Origin: Chloroherpetonaceae bacterium
GTDB lineage: Bacteria; Bacteroidota; Chlorobiia; Chlorobiales; Thermochlorobacteraceae
Assembly (NCBI GenBank): GCA_025056565.1
Contig: JANWWA010000008.1
Location: 1-64,000 of the forward strand
Direction: 5' to 3'
DNA: 64,000 nucleotides
The notes under the pieces are model-generated. The model was not told the DNA's origin and did no database searches. It saw only the letters and a program-made list of their open reading frames with translations. The position numbers and the translations under genes are program-made. Shown in pieces: positions 25,430-34,115 of the stretch (position 1 is its first letter; each line of letters starts with the position of its first letter).

Positions 25430-26691
25430 TGCCAGCGCAGTGCAAAGTGCTGTGGTGGACAGGCGTGCTGGCGGTAGCGGTCATCGGTTGCCGCACCACA
25501 AGCGACACCCATGCGCCAAAGACAACGTCGCCTGAAGTCAAGCTATCACACACACTCGACTCGATTTGCAAAGCCTATCAGGTGGTGGGAATGAGTGTCG
25601 CACTGGTCAGCGATACGGCGTTCCTCTATGCCCACAGCTGGGGACAAGCGCAATTAGGCGCCGCTCGACCGATGACCGATAGCACCTTTGCCCGCGTGGC
25701 ATCGGTCTCCAAAGTGCTCACTGCACTGGCTGTGATGCAACTCTACGAGCAAGGCAAGTTTTCACTCGAGGACGACATTTCACCTGCACTTGGATTTCAG
25801 TTGCGTAACCCCAACTTTCCTGATAAGCCGATTACTTACCGACAGCTATTGCAACACACATCCAGCTTGGAAAGCGATGAAGCAATGCCAGCGCCGTATT
25901 ATGTGCTCTGGCGCGACCCTACACTGCGTCTGAGTGATGTACTTTCTTCGCACGGAGCGCGATACAACGATTCCGTCTATCGGTCGCTCTGGTCAAAACA
26001 CCCACCAGGCACACGCTTTGCCTACTCCAACTTGGGCTATGCACTGCTTGGCACATTGGTCGAGCGCCATTCAGGCAAGCGCTTTGACCAATACTGCACA
26101 GAGCACATCTTTGCCCCGCTGGGGCTGAAAGCGAGTTTCAATGTGATGGATATTCCAACTGAGCAACTTGCCTATCCCTACCGTGAAGTGCAGGGTAGAT
26201 GGATGGCACAAGCCGATAGTGTGCGTCCCATCTTCCCGCTTGAACGGTATGAAGTGGGGTCAAATGCATTGCTCTTTTCTCCCCAAGGTGGTTTGCGCAT
26301 CAGCATAAAAGAACTGGGGCGGTTGGTTCAGTTATTCCTGAACAGCGGTCAGTTAGGCAAGGTGCGCCTTGTGTCTGAGCAGGCACTGCGCATAATGGAG
26401 CAAAATCCACTGAGCACAAGCGATGCACTATTCGGAAAATATGCCCTCGGTTTGTGCTATGCAGATAGCCTTTGGAAAGGTGTAGAACTCATCGGGCACT
26501 CGGGACAAGCCTACGGACTTCTAAGCGGCTTTTACTACAATCGCCCGCAGCGCCTTGGTGTGACGATGCTCATCACTGGCTCACGCTATCGTGCTACAGG
26601 GAGCGCATTCTACGATGTGGAACTGGCGATTTACGACGCGCTCTATCACTACCTCATAGAAAAAGGCAAAATCGCCCCACTACATCGCTAA
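25429..26691 (+). CDS. Beta-lactamase-fold serine hydrolase lipoprotein
   Basis: 420 residues from the ATG that overlaps the cyclase stop; an upstream frame extension runs inside the cyclase gene and is rejected. The signal peptide ends in VIGC (lipidated Cys21). The class C beta-lactamase/DD-peptidase/esterase catalytic motifs are present: SxxK (SVSK, Ser92), the YSN motif (FAYSNLGYALL) and a HSG triad (IGHSGQAYGL). It is predicted to be membrane-anchored and face the periplasm or surface. Substrates of this superfamily range from peptidoglycan peptides to esters; the enzyme's translational coupling to a carotenoid gene is unusual and may hint at a carotenoid-ester or lipid role. Confidence 0.9.
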   Translation: MPAQCKVLWWTGVLAVAVIGCRTTSDTHAPKTTSPEVKLSHTLDSICKAYQVVGMSVALVSDTAFLYAHSWGQAQLGAARPMTDSTFARVASVSKVLTALAVMQLYEQGKFSLEDDISPALGFQLRNPNFPDKPITYRQLLQHTSSLESDEAMPAPYYVLWRDPTLRLSDVLSSHGARYNDSVYRSLWSKHPPGTRFAYSNLGYALLGTLVERHSGKRFDQYCTEHIFAPLGLKASFNVMDIPTEQLAYPYREVQGRWMAQADSVRPIFPLERYEVGSNALLFSPQGGLRISIKELGRLVQLFLNSGQLGKVRLVSEQALRIMEQNPLSTSDALFGKYALGLCYADSLWKGVELIGHSGQAYGLLSGFYYNRPQRLGVTMLITGSRYRATGSAFYDVELAIYDALYHYLIEKGKIAPLHR

Positions 26692-26815
26692 GAGAGCAAA
26701 AGAAACAGCACACGAGGAGCTTGAGCTTAGACCTCACTTTCGACTTTGACTCAGGTCAGAATCGTTCCGCTCGCCTTCACAGAGAGAGGTTAGGGGTATA
26801 AAATGCCAGCATAAC

Positions 26816-27415
26816 TTAGTGGCTATCGGGTGAGTTCAGGGCATCTAAGGCGCGCTTGTCGTCAGGTGTGTCAATATCTGCAGGGCTTTGCGGGCAAGGA
26901 ATACGGCGATGTGGGTAGCGGAAGATAAGTGGACGAGCACCAGTATCACCACGCAGGCGGAGCAGCTCGGGAAAAAGTGAGCGCGAAAAAAGTGCAGGCA
27001 CGCCCACCGTGTCACCATAGCTGGTAGCCACAATTGGCTCAGTAGAAGATTGCCACATCGTCATAAGCTCACGAAGAACGGCACGGTCAATAAAGGGCTG
27101 GTCACATAGCATTAAGATAGCCGCGTCTGCATCAGTGAGTTGCAGCGCCGCAATCCCTGCACGAATGGAGGAAGCAATGCCTTCTGGCCACTCACGGTTT
27201 TCCACAATGCGCACAGGCATTCCAGCCAGTTCAGGTTTAATCTGCTCTGCAAAGGCGCCAAGCACGCAAAGCACCTCCTTAGGCGACACGGCAAGTGCTT
27301 CCGTAGCTGCCCGCTGAATAAGAGATTTGCCTAAAAATCGCAGTAATTGTTTTGGCTGACCCAGCCGGCGCGATGCACCAGCCGCCAGAATGATGATGCT
27401 GACTTTGCTAAGCAT
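26816..27415 (-). CDS. MobA-like molybdenum cofactor nucleotidyltransferase (MocA type)
   Basis: 199 residues from the ATG at 27415, preceded by GGAG; longer upstream readings lack a ribosome site. The nucleotidyltransferase signature is ILAAGASRRLGQPKQLLRF (N-terminal), and ILMLCDQPF holds the metal Asp. MocA-type enzymes attach CMP to molybdopterin, giving the cofactor form used by xanthine-dehydrogenase-family enzymes. The XdhC gene lies 117 bases upstream on the same strand, consistent with one pathway. No xanthine dehydrogenase structural genes are visible. Confidence 0.85.
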   Translation of the reverse strand: MLSKVSIIILAAGASRRLGQPKQLLRFLGKSLIQRAATEALAVSPKEVLCVLGAFAEQIKPELAGMPVRIVENREWPEGIASSIRAGIAALQLTDADAAILMLCDQPFIDRAVLRELMTMWQSSTEPIVATSYGDTVGVPALFSRSLFPELLRLRGDTGARPLIFRYPHRRIPCPQSPADIDTPDDKRALDALNSPDSH

Positions 27416-27531
27416 CTTTTCTCCGACACCTAAAGTTTCAGATTTATGAGCGCTGCGCTTGATGCAAAAGCCAGAACAGAGTGACCGATACGGCAAAATG
27501 CCATTGATGCAAGGTTTCCAGTAACCAATTG

Positions 27532-28668
27532 TTAGAGATGAACACTCTCGCTATGAATGGGTGTAGGACGATTGCGCAAAAATGAGCCAGTGCGTCCAGA
27601 CAGCACAGCGCGAATTTCGGCTAAAATAGACAAGGCGATTTCCTCTGGAAGTTCTGCGCCAATGTCTAATCCAACTGGCGCATAGAGCTTATTCAGCATT
27701 GTCTCGGTAGGCACTAACCCACGCGCACGGATTGCTGCCAGTAATTTCTCAGTGCGGCGCTTTGGTCCGAGCACGCCCAAATAAGCCAAGTGCATCGGCA
27801 AGAGCTGAAAAAGAAATTCTACATCTAACTCAAAATTGTGAGTCATTACAACCGCAGCAGTGCGAGCAGGGTTGGACACGACGGAGGCAATGTCTGCACC
27901 GACTTTGAGCAACCGCCGTGCATCGGCAATACCGAAGCCTTCTCGTGAAAGATAAGATGGACGCCTATCCACTACACTAACTTGCCAGCCCAAACGCTTA
28001 GCCAGTTCAGCAAGTGGCACAGCGTCATACCCAGCGCCAATAATCAAGAAATGAACAGGTGGCAGAAGTACATCAATGAAAACCTCAGCGGCACCATCGC
28101 TGCATTCATACCGCTGGCTCGCAGCAAGCTGCCGATGCAGGTGCTTAGCAACATCATGCGCAAGCATAAGACGCAAGTGATGAGAAGAGATGTTGCTAAA
28201 AGGCGCATCGTTTTCACGAAGCGAAAGAAAGCGACCGACTTCACGCTGTAAGCTGCCTTCTGCCCCATAGACAGTAGCAAGCCCCGTAGGTTTTGGGGCA
28301 CGAAGAAAGTCTTGATACTGCTGCAAGCGAGCTTGAAGCGTAGCCAGCTCACTGGATTCAATGAGCACAAAAATTTTCCCATGGCAGCCCAAGCCGTAAC
28401 CCAGCGAAGCGTCTTCATCCATTGAGTCGTAAGCGACAAGAAGTGAGCGTTGCGTCTGAATCGCAAACAGCGCCTTCTGTCTTACATCACCTTCAAGGCA
28501 ACCGCCTGAAATAGCACCAACGCTCTTACCTGATTCAGTAATAAGCATTTTAGCGCCTGCACGGCGATACGACGACCCTTGCACTTTGACCAGTGTAGCC
28601 AGTGCAAACCGTTCCCCACTGTCAGATGCAGCCTGTGCGGCACAAAGAATGTCGCTCAGTTCTTTCAT
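27532..28668 (-). CDS. XdhC/CoxI-family molybdoenzyme maturation protein
   Basis: 378 residues. The N-terminal XdhC/CoxI domain has the characteristic SSYRRAGAKMLITESG and ISGGCLEGDV motifs. The C-terminal Rossmann-type half begins LIIGAGYDAVPLAELAKRLGWQVSVVD. XdhC delivers sulfurated Moco to xanthine dehydrogenase or related hydroxylases and protects the cofactor in the cytoplasm. With the MocA-like gene just downstream it forms a small Moco maturation module; the client enzyme is not in the window. Confidence 0.88.
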   Translation of the reverse strand: MKELSDILCAAQAASDSGERFALATLVKVQGSSYRRAGAKMLITESGKSVGAISGGCLEGDVRQKALFAIQTQRSLLVAYDSMDEDASLGYGLGCHGKIFVLIESSELATLQARLQQYQDFLRAPKPTGLATVYGAEGSLQREVGRFLSLRENDAPFSNISSHHLRLMLAHDVAKHLHRQLAASQRYECSDGAAEVFIDVLLPPVHFLIIGAGYDAVPLAELAKRLGWQVSVVDRRPSYLSREGFGIADARRLLKVGADIASVVSNPARTAAVVMTHNFELDVEFLFQLLPMHLAYLGVLGPKRRTEKLLAAIRARGLVPTETMLNKLYAPVGLDIGAELPEEIALSILAEIRAVLSGRTGSFLRNRPTPIHSESVHL

Positions 28669-28810
28669 TCCAGTTCAGCTTGACTCGTTTCAAGAAAACA
28701 TTTGAAGGCAACACAACATAAAGCATGCAGAAACACGGCAACTGATTATGCAACCGTTTCTCGCAAAGAGCGCAAGCGAAAGATAAAAATTGTTGTGTGG
28801 AGATGATGCT

Positions 28811-29569
28811 TCAGAACGCTTGAATGAACTCCAAGCGAACGCTACGGTCAAGTGCTGAGAGAGAACGGAAATTGTTGTTGAGGTTGCTAAGGTTAAACTC
28901 CAGCGTGAAACCAGCGCCGAGCGACCAGCGCAATCCGATATCGAGAAACCCGCTGCCGCGACCGAACGTCTCGCTGCGGTCGTCGTTCAAGGCAAAGTCG
29001 TATTGCACATAAAATGTGAAGTCAGTTCCGATGGTTTTTTCCAGTCCGATGTAAAAGTTGGCGTTGCCGTCGTCGCTGGCTTCCAAGATGCTGTAGTTTA
29101 AGCCACTGTGCAAGGTGAGGTAGCCGAGAAACTCAAAATTTTTTGAGGCGGCAAGGAAAAAGCCGGGCGACTTGCGCTCGTAGCGACTCAGGCTGTCAAT
29201 AAAGCGGCCGCGCCCTTGCGACTCGAAGCCAACAGTGAGGGCAGGCAGAGTGAGTTCTTCGTCTAAGATACGATAGCGCACCATTGCACCGGGCAAGCGA
29301 TTCCAGCTTGGCGACCCAGAGCCAATAAGGTTTCCAGCTCCGTAAGAAAGTCCTAACGAAAATCGGTCGCTAATGCCGACGCTTGCCCCAATCATTGCAC
29401 CGCCGCCGGCATAGAACCAGCCTTCAATAGCAAACGTGCCGCGCTTCAAAGTACCAGCGGTCGGAAGGTTAAAAAGGTAGCGAGCTTCTTGTGTGGCATT
29501 GCTGCCTGCAGAGCCTTGTGCAAAAAGCAGAGCAGGCGTGCTGAGAAGCAGAAAGCAGATGAGTTTCAT
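28811..29569 (-). CDS. Outer-membrane beta-barrel-like protein
   Basis: 252 residues from the ATG at 29569; a TTG two codons earlier is possible. The N-terminal signal peptide is MKLICFLLLSTPALLFAQG. The mature chain has alternating strands (FAIEGWFYAGGGAMIGASVGI, FSLGLSYGAGNLIG, ANFYIGLEKTIGTDFTFYVQYDFAL) and ends in RLEFIQAF with a terminal Phe, as outer-membrane barrels do. No named family recognised; a channel or structural role is possible. It stands 85 bases from the phosphoesterase gene on the same strand. Confidence 0.7.
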   Translation of the reverse strand: MKLICFLLLSTPALLFAQGSAGSNATQEARYLFNLPTAGTLKRGTFAIEGWFYAGGGAMIGASVGISDRFSLGLSYGAGNLIGSGSPSWNRLPGAMVRYRILDEELTLPALTVGFESQGRGRFIDSLSRYERKSPGFFLAASKNFEFLGYLTLHSGLNYSILEASDDGNANFYIGLEKTIGTDFTFYVQYDFALNDDRSETFGRGSGFLDIGLRWSLGAGFTLEFNLSNLNNNFRSLSALDRSVRLEFIQAF

Positions 29570-29654
29570 TGGCAATAGTGATGCAGTTTATTGTGCTGCG
29601 GTGTGAAAGCAAAAAATGTAATGCTGAGAAAACTGAGGCGGCAAAGCTCGAGTG

Positions 29655-30512
29655 TCAAAGGCGGATAAAACGATTTTCGTAGCTGCCATCGTCATAGATG
29701 GTAATTGCGTTAAACTTACTTCCACTGCGGCGCACGGAGCCAGAATTAATAAAGTGAATGCCATCAATGCGATACTCTTCAGCTTTGTGGTAGTGTCCGT
29801 GCAGAGCAAGTCGCACGCCAATGTTCTTTAGCGTTTTGAGAAATGCCTCACGCTCAATGAGTTCCATTGACCAGATGAAGGCTTTATCGGCTGCATTTTG
29901 CGGTTCATAGATTTTGTAGGCATGGTGAAAGAGGGCAATCGTGAATTTGTCTTTGAGTGCAGCGCGCACTTCCGCTTGCTCAATTGCGCATCGCTCTTCG
30001 GCGTGAATGTAGCCGCGTGAGCCAGAGGGATTGATTTTAAGCGACCACTCCAGCACACTGTTGAAAGCAACCAGCGCAACACCATGCGGCCGATTTTGGA
30101 AAATTTTCACAAATGGAAATGAAAGTGACTCATCAGGCTTATCTGTGATGGTTTCTCGAAAAATTTCGCAGAATTCGTGCAGTTTCTGGTGGTAGCGGAT
30201 ACCAGTGGATTCAAGCGCGCGCAGGGCTGTATCACGCAGCCCGATGATACCATTCATTTCATATTTGCCAAAAATGTCATGATTGCCCGGTATGATGGTG
30301 ACATGTTCCCAACTCAGCACGCCATTTTTTTCCAAAATCTCACGCAAGTGCCATAAATCTTGAAAATTGACGACATCGACAATATCGCCTGTCATGACCA
30401 AGTGGTCAAAGCCGCTGTCAAAGATTTTCTTTATCAAGCTATCAATTTCAGACAGGCAATCTGGGTTCGTATCGCTATCGAGGTGAAGGTCTGAGATATG
30501 AGCAATTTTCAT
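29655..30512 (-). CDS. Calcineurin-like metallophosphoesterase
   Basis: 285 residues from the ATG at 30512, where the metallophosphoesterase motif MKIAHISDLHLDSD begins at once; any further upstream extension is not family-like. The metal-ligand motifs follow: MTGDIVD (GDxxD), IPGNHD (GNHD), HHAYK and LHGHYHK (GHxH). These coordinate a di-metal centre that hydrolyses phosphate esters or cyclic nucleotides; the substrate is not predictable. Cytoplasmic, no signal. It diverges from the glucan phosphorylase gene. Confidence 0.9.
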   Translation of the reverse strand: MKIAHISDLHLDSDTNPDCLSEIDSLIKKIFDSGFDHLVMTGDIVDVVNFQDLWHLREILEKNGVLSWEHVTIIPGNHDIFGKYEMNGIIGLRDTALRALESTGIRYHQKLHEFCEIFRETITDKPDESLSFPFVKIFQNRPHGVALVAFNSVLEWSLKINPSGSRGYIHAEERCAIEQAEVRAALKDKFTIALFHHAYKIYEPQNAADKAFIWSMELIEREAFLKTLKNIGVRLALHGHYHKAEEYRIDGIHFINSGSVRRSGSKFNAITIYDDGSYENRFIRL

Positions 30513-30661
30513 TAGTGCCGAAACAAGGTTTGCACACAAATTTCGGACTTTGAAAAGTGATAAAAAAATCTCTCTTTTGTGAAAAAAGAAAAAGGCACAC
30601 TCAGCCAGTTTGCTGGATTCTGCGAATGTGCCGCACCAACCAAAAATGAACCACTCGCAGT

Positions 30662-32797
30662 ATGTCCAACACATCTGCTCTGCTCAACGAAGCATCGGTT
30701 TTATCAACATCTGAACTTGCTGAGAAGCTAAAAGCGCTCTCACGCAATCTTTGGTGGTCGTGGAACTTGGAGGCGCAGCATATCTTTGAGCGACTGTCGC
30801 CGCGTCTCTGGTCAAAGTATAACCACAACCCCGCCGAAGTGATGATGAATGTCTCGGAACAGGAGCTAAAGGCGCGTTTAGGCGATGCGGTGTTTCGGGC
30901 TGAAGTAACTAATGTGCTCTCGCAGTTTGAAAGCTACCTAAATGACCCCAACACTTGGGCAGCTGCAAATGCGCCCGAATTTGCCAAACAACCTGTGGCG
31001 TATTTCAGCGCCGAGTTTGGCTTGCATGAAAGCCTGCCGATTTACTCAGGTGGCTTAGGCGTGTTAGCTGGCGACCACATCAAATCAGCAAGCGACTTAG
31101 GCTTGAACTTTGTCGGGGTCAGCCTTTTCTACCGTGAAGGCTACTTCCAGCAGCGGCTTTCACCCGACGGATGGCAGCAGGAAAACTATCCGCTCTACCG
31201 CCCTGAATACCTGCCGATGGAGCTGGTGCGCGACGATAAGGGAGAGCCAATTGTGATATCAGTAGAATTAGGACATAGCTTGGTCTATGTGCAAGGCTGG
31301 GCGGTGAAGGTAGGACGCGCCACGCTGTATCTTCTGGACACAAACTTGGAAAAAAACGACTCGCATTATCGTGACATCACCAGCCGTGTCTATGGCGGCG
31401 ATGCCACCACACGCATCAATCAAGAAATCATTTTGGGCATCGGCGGTGTGCGCTTTCTGCATCGGCTTGGTCTAATGCCGCGTGTCTATCATATGAATGA
31501 AGGGCATTCTGCGTTTCTGACGCTGGAGCTATTGCGTCTGGAGCTGGCAGCAGGTAAGTCGCTGCAAAATGCCATAGAGGCAGTGCGCGCACAGTGCGTC
31601 TTTACCACCCATACACCTGTGCCAGCTGGACACGACCGCTTCTCAGCCGACCTAATGGATTATGCGCTGGGCAAATTCCTTAAAACAATGCCGCTTTCAC
31701 TGGACGAACTGATGACACTCGGACGCGAGCAGGCAGATGAGCCAAATGCACCCTTCACCATGACCGTGCTTTGCCTTAGAATGTCGCGTGCAGCAAATGG
31801 AGTCTCTGAGCTACACGGAGAAGTCTCGCGCAAGATGTGGAAAGCGCTCTACGGAGGTAAGCCTGAACAAGTCCCAATTGGACATATCACCAATGGCATT
31901 CACACGCATAGCTGGCTCAATCATACCACCTATTCGTTTTGGGCGCGTTTCCACAACGGCGACCGAGAGTTCTACACCGACCCTGTGAAACTGGCTGAGA
32001 TAGTCGACCGCATTCCAGATGAGGAGCTTTGGGCACTACGCTACTTGCTTCGCCGAGAAATGATTGAGTTTGTCCGCCAGCGCTTAGAAGAGCAAAACCT
32101 GCGGCACGGCTTTGAAATGGGAATTATGTATTTGCATCTTCTCTCTGCCGATGTGCTCACCATTGGCTTTGCTCGACGATTTGCAACTTACAAACGTGCC
32201 CCGCTAATTTTCAGTAATCTTGAGCGAATTGCGCGCCTGATTAACGACCCCAAACGGCCGCTGCAAATTATCTTTGCTGGCAAAGCTCACCCACGCGACA
32301 ATGGCGGCAAAAAGTTCATTCAAGAAATTTATCACATTACCCGAATGCCACAGTTCATTGGCAAGGTCATTTTCCTCGAGAACTACGATATGAACATCAC
32401 GCGCCACCTAATTTCAGGCTCAGATATCTGGCTCAATACCCCGCTCCGTCCGCTCGAAGCCAGCGGCACCTCAGGGCAAAAAATCGTCGGACATGGCGGC
32501 ATTAATTTCAGCATCCTCGATGGCTGGTGGCGTGAAGCCTACAACGGCAAAAACGGCTTTGCAATCGGCAAAGATGAATCCAAGCTCCCACAAGAGGAGC
32601 AAGACAAATTTGATGCAGAGTCACTGTATGATGTGCTGGAACATCAAATTGTGCCCGAGTTTTACGATGAGCGCACAAACGGCATTCCAACAAAGTGGAT
32701 TGCGCGCATTCGTGAATCAATCAAAACGCTGATGCCCGTCTACAACACCCACCGAATGGTGCGCGAGTATATTGAGAAGTATTACAAGACGGACTGA
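30662..32797 (+). CDS. glgP: Alpha-glucan (glycogen/maltodextrin) phosphorylase
   Basis: 711 residues, the short bacterial/archaeal form. The N-terminal NLWWSWNLEAQHIFERL and the AYFSAEFGLHESLPIYSGGLG motif are diagnostic. The pyridoxal-phosphate Lys is in EASGTSGQKIVGHGG, followed by LDGWWREAYNGKNGFAIG. The enzyme phosphorolyses alpha-1,4-glucans to glucose-1-phosphate in the cytoplasm. This is the intracellular counterpart to the exported amylase at 17892, although the genes are 7 kb apart and separately transcribed. Confidence 0.95.
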   Translation: MSNTSALLNEASVLSTSELAEKLKALSRNLWWSWNLEAQHIFERLSPRLWSKYNHNPAEVMMNVSEQELKARLGDAVFRAEVTNVLSQFESYLNDPNTWAAANAPEFAKQPVAYFSAEFGLHESLPIYSGGLGVLAGDHIKSASDLGLNFVGVSLFYREGYFQQRLSPDGWQQENYPLYRPEYLPMELVRDDKGEPIVISVELGHSLVYVQGWAVKVGRATLYLLDTNLEKNDSHYRDITSRVYGGDATTRINQEIILGIGGVRFLHRLGLMPRVYHMNEGHSAFLTLELLRLELAAGKSLQNAIEAVRAQCVFTTHTPVPAGHDRFSADLMDYALGKFLKTMPLSLDELMTLGREQADEPNAPFTMTVLCLRMSRAANGVSELHGEVSRKMWKALYGGKPEQVPIGHITNGIHTHSWLNHTTYSFWARFHNGDREFYTDPVKLAEIVDRIPDEELWALRYLLRREMIEFVRQRLEEQNLRHGFEMGIMYLHLLSADVLTIGFARRFATYKRAPLIFSNLERIARLINDPKRPLQIIFAGKAHPRDNGGKKFIQEIYHITRMPQFIGKVIFLENYDMNITRHLISGSDIWLNTPLRPLEASGTSGQKIVGHGGINFSILDGWWREAYNGKNGFAIGKDESKLPQEEQDKFDAESLYDVLEHQIVPEFYDERTNGIPTKWIARIRESIKTLMPVYNTHRMVREYIEKYYKTD

Positions 32798-32907
32798 GAA
32801 TAGCTTCAATGTCCACTGGCTCCCCTAGGAAAGGTTTTTGATACGCACGAAAGGCGTTGAGCGGTTTTAAGTGTTGCGTGGCGGCAATCGGCCGCGCCTG
32901 TAGCCCT

Positions 32908-32929
32908 GCTCCTCTTCAAAGAGAGGAGC
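32908..32929. terminator. Hairpin between glgP and cysM, possible terminator
   Basis: 8-bp perfect stem GCTCCTCT/AGAGGAGC with a 6-nt loop TCAAAG in the convergent gap. No T-run follows on either strand, so it may be a Rho-type or non-terminating structure. Confidence 0.4.
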
Positions 32930-32957
32930 ACAGTTCTGATAAAATTGAGAAAGGGGG

Positions 32958-33926
32958 CTATGACACAGGCATTTCCCAAAAGTGTTCGGAGAGATACTTC
33001 ATTCCGCCATCGCAGAGAATGCAGACAATCGTAGCAGGCTCACCTTGCTCTGAGAGTTGCTTGGCGACTTTCAGTGAAGCATAGACATTTGCAGCAGCGG
33101 AAATACCAACCAGTAAGCCTTCAGTTGCCGCTAAGCGCTTAGCGAATTCGTAAGCCGTCTCTGTTGAGACTTCCATAAATCTGTCAGGCACAGAGGGGTC
33201 ATAAATTTTCGGCACCATTGCTGATTCCAGATGCTTAATGCCTTCAATGCCGTGCACCGCCACATCGGGCTGAACTGCGATGCACTCAATTGCAGGATTA
33301 TATGCCTTGAGTCGGCGCGATGTACCAATAAAGCTGCCACTTGTGCCAATCGCTGCAATAAAGTGCGTGATGCGGCCACTGGTTTGTTCCCAAATCTCCA
33401 CGCCTGTGCCGTGATAGTGCGAAAGCCAGTTGGCGTCGTTGCCGTATTGGTCTGCGTAGAAATACCGCTCGGGGTGCTTGGCATACAGCTCACGGGCTTT
33501 AAGAATGGCACCGTCGGACGACTCAGAAGCAGGGGTGTAGATAATATCAGCCCCATATGCTTGCAAAATGCGCTTGCGTTCAGGTGAAGCTGACTCGGGC
33601 ACACACAGTTGAACCTTGTAGCCCTTAATGGCGCAAATCATTGCATAGGCGATACCTGTGTTGCCACTGGTGGCATCGAGCAAAATTTTGTCTTTGGTCA
33701 GAAGCCCTTGTGCTTCAGCCGTCTCAATAATGTTCAGAGCAGGGCGGTCTTTGACACTGCCGCCCGGGTTCATAAACTCACACTTGCCGTAAATCTCTAC
33801 ACTGTCGGGAATGCCCCACTGAGCGGGTAGTTTTTGCAGTCGCACAAGCGGCGTGTTGCCAATCAGTGACAGCACACTTTGGCGCGCCTTGCTAAGGTCA
33901 AACGAAAGGTCAAAGGAAGCTGGCAT
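32958..33926 (-). CDS. cysM: PLP-dependent cysteine synthase, CysM-like
   Basis: 322 residues of the fold-type II PLP family. The PLP Lys is in NPGGSVKDRPA; the phosphate loop is GTSGSFIGT and the substrate motif SGNTGIA. Several segments (HYHGTGVEIWE, YDPSVPDRF, EGLLVGIS, DGGMKYLS) look closer to mycobacterial-type CysM, which uses O-phosphoserine and a thiocarboxylated carrier protein, than to classic CysK. That donor specificity is inference. It would make L-cysteine in the cytoplasm. The gene converges on glgP. Confidence 0.88.
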   Translation of the reverse strand: MPASFDLSFDLSKARQSVLSLIGNTPLVRLQKLPAQWGIPDSVEIYGKCEFMNPGGSVKDRPALNIIETAEAQGLLTKDKILLDATSGNTGIAYAMICAIKGYKVQLCVPESASPERKRILQAYGADIIYTPASESSDGAILKARELYAKHPERYFYADQYGNDANWLSHYHGTGVEIWEQTSGRITHFIAAIGTSGSFIGTSRRLKAYNPAIECIAVQPDVAVHGIEGIKHLESAMVPKIYDPSVPDRFMEVSTETAYEFAKRLAATEGLLVGISAAANVYASLKVAKQLSEQGEPATIVCILCDGGMKYLSEHFWEMPVS

Positions 33927-34115
33927 ATCCGAGAAAAGTTTGAACTATTAGACTTTTTTGCAAAAACGACAATCCTTCTAATTCAGTTCAGAAAAGGGGA
34001 CAGTGCGTGCGCTAACAGGGAAGTGCTGCAAAAGACGCTGTGGCATCGCACGACATAATTGCTTCATTTATACTTTGGCATTCACTAAATTTTGAGCTGA
34101 ACTATTGCAGCGTCT

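Noticed and set aside
29655-30674. N-terminal extension of the phosphoesterase to 30674
   Set aside because: The extra 54 residues are Cys- and Phe-rich, lack homology features and overlap the divergent glgP start.
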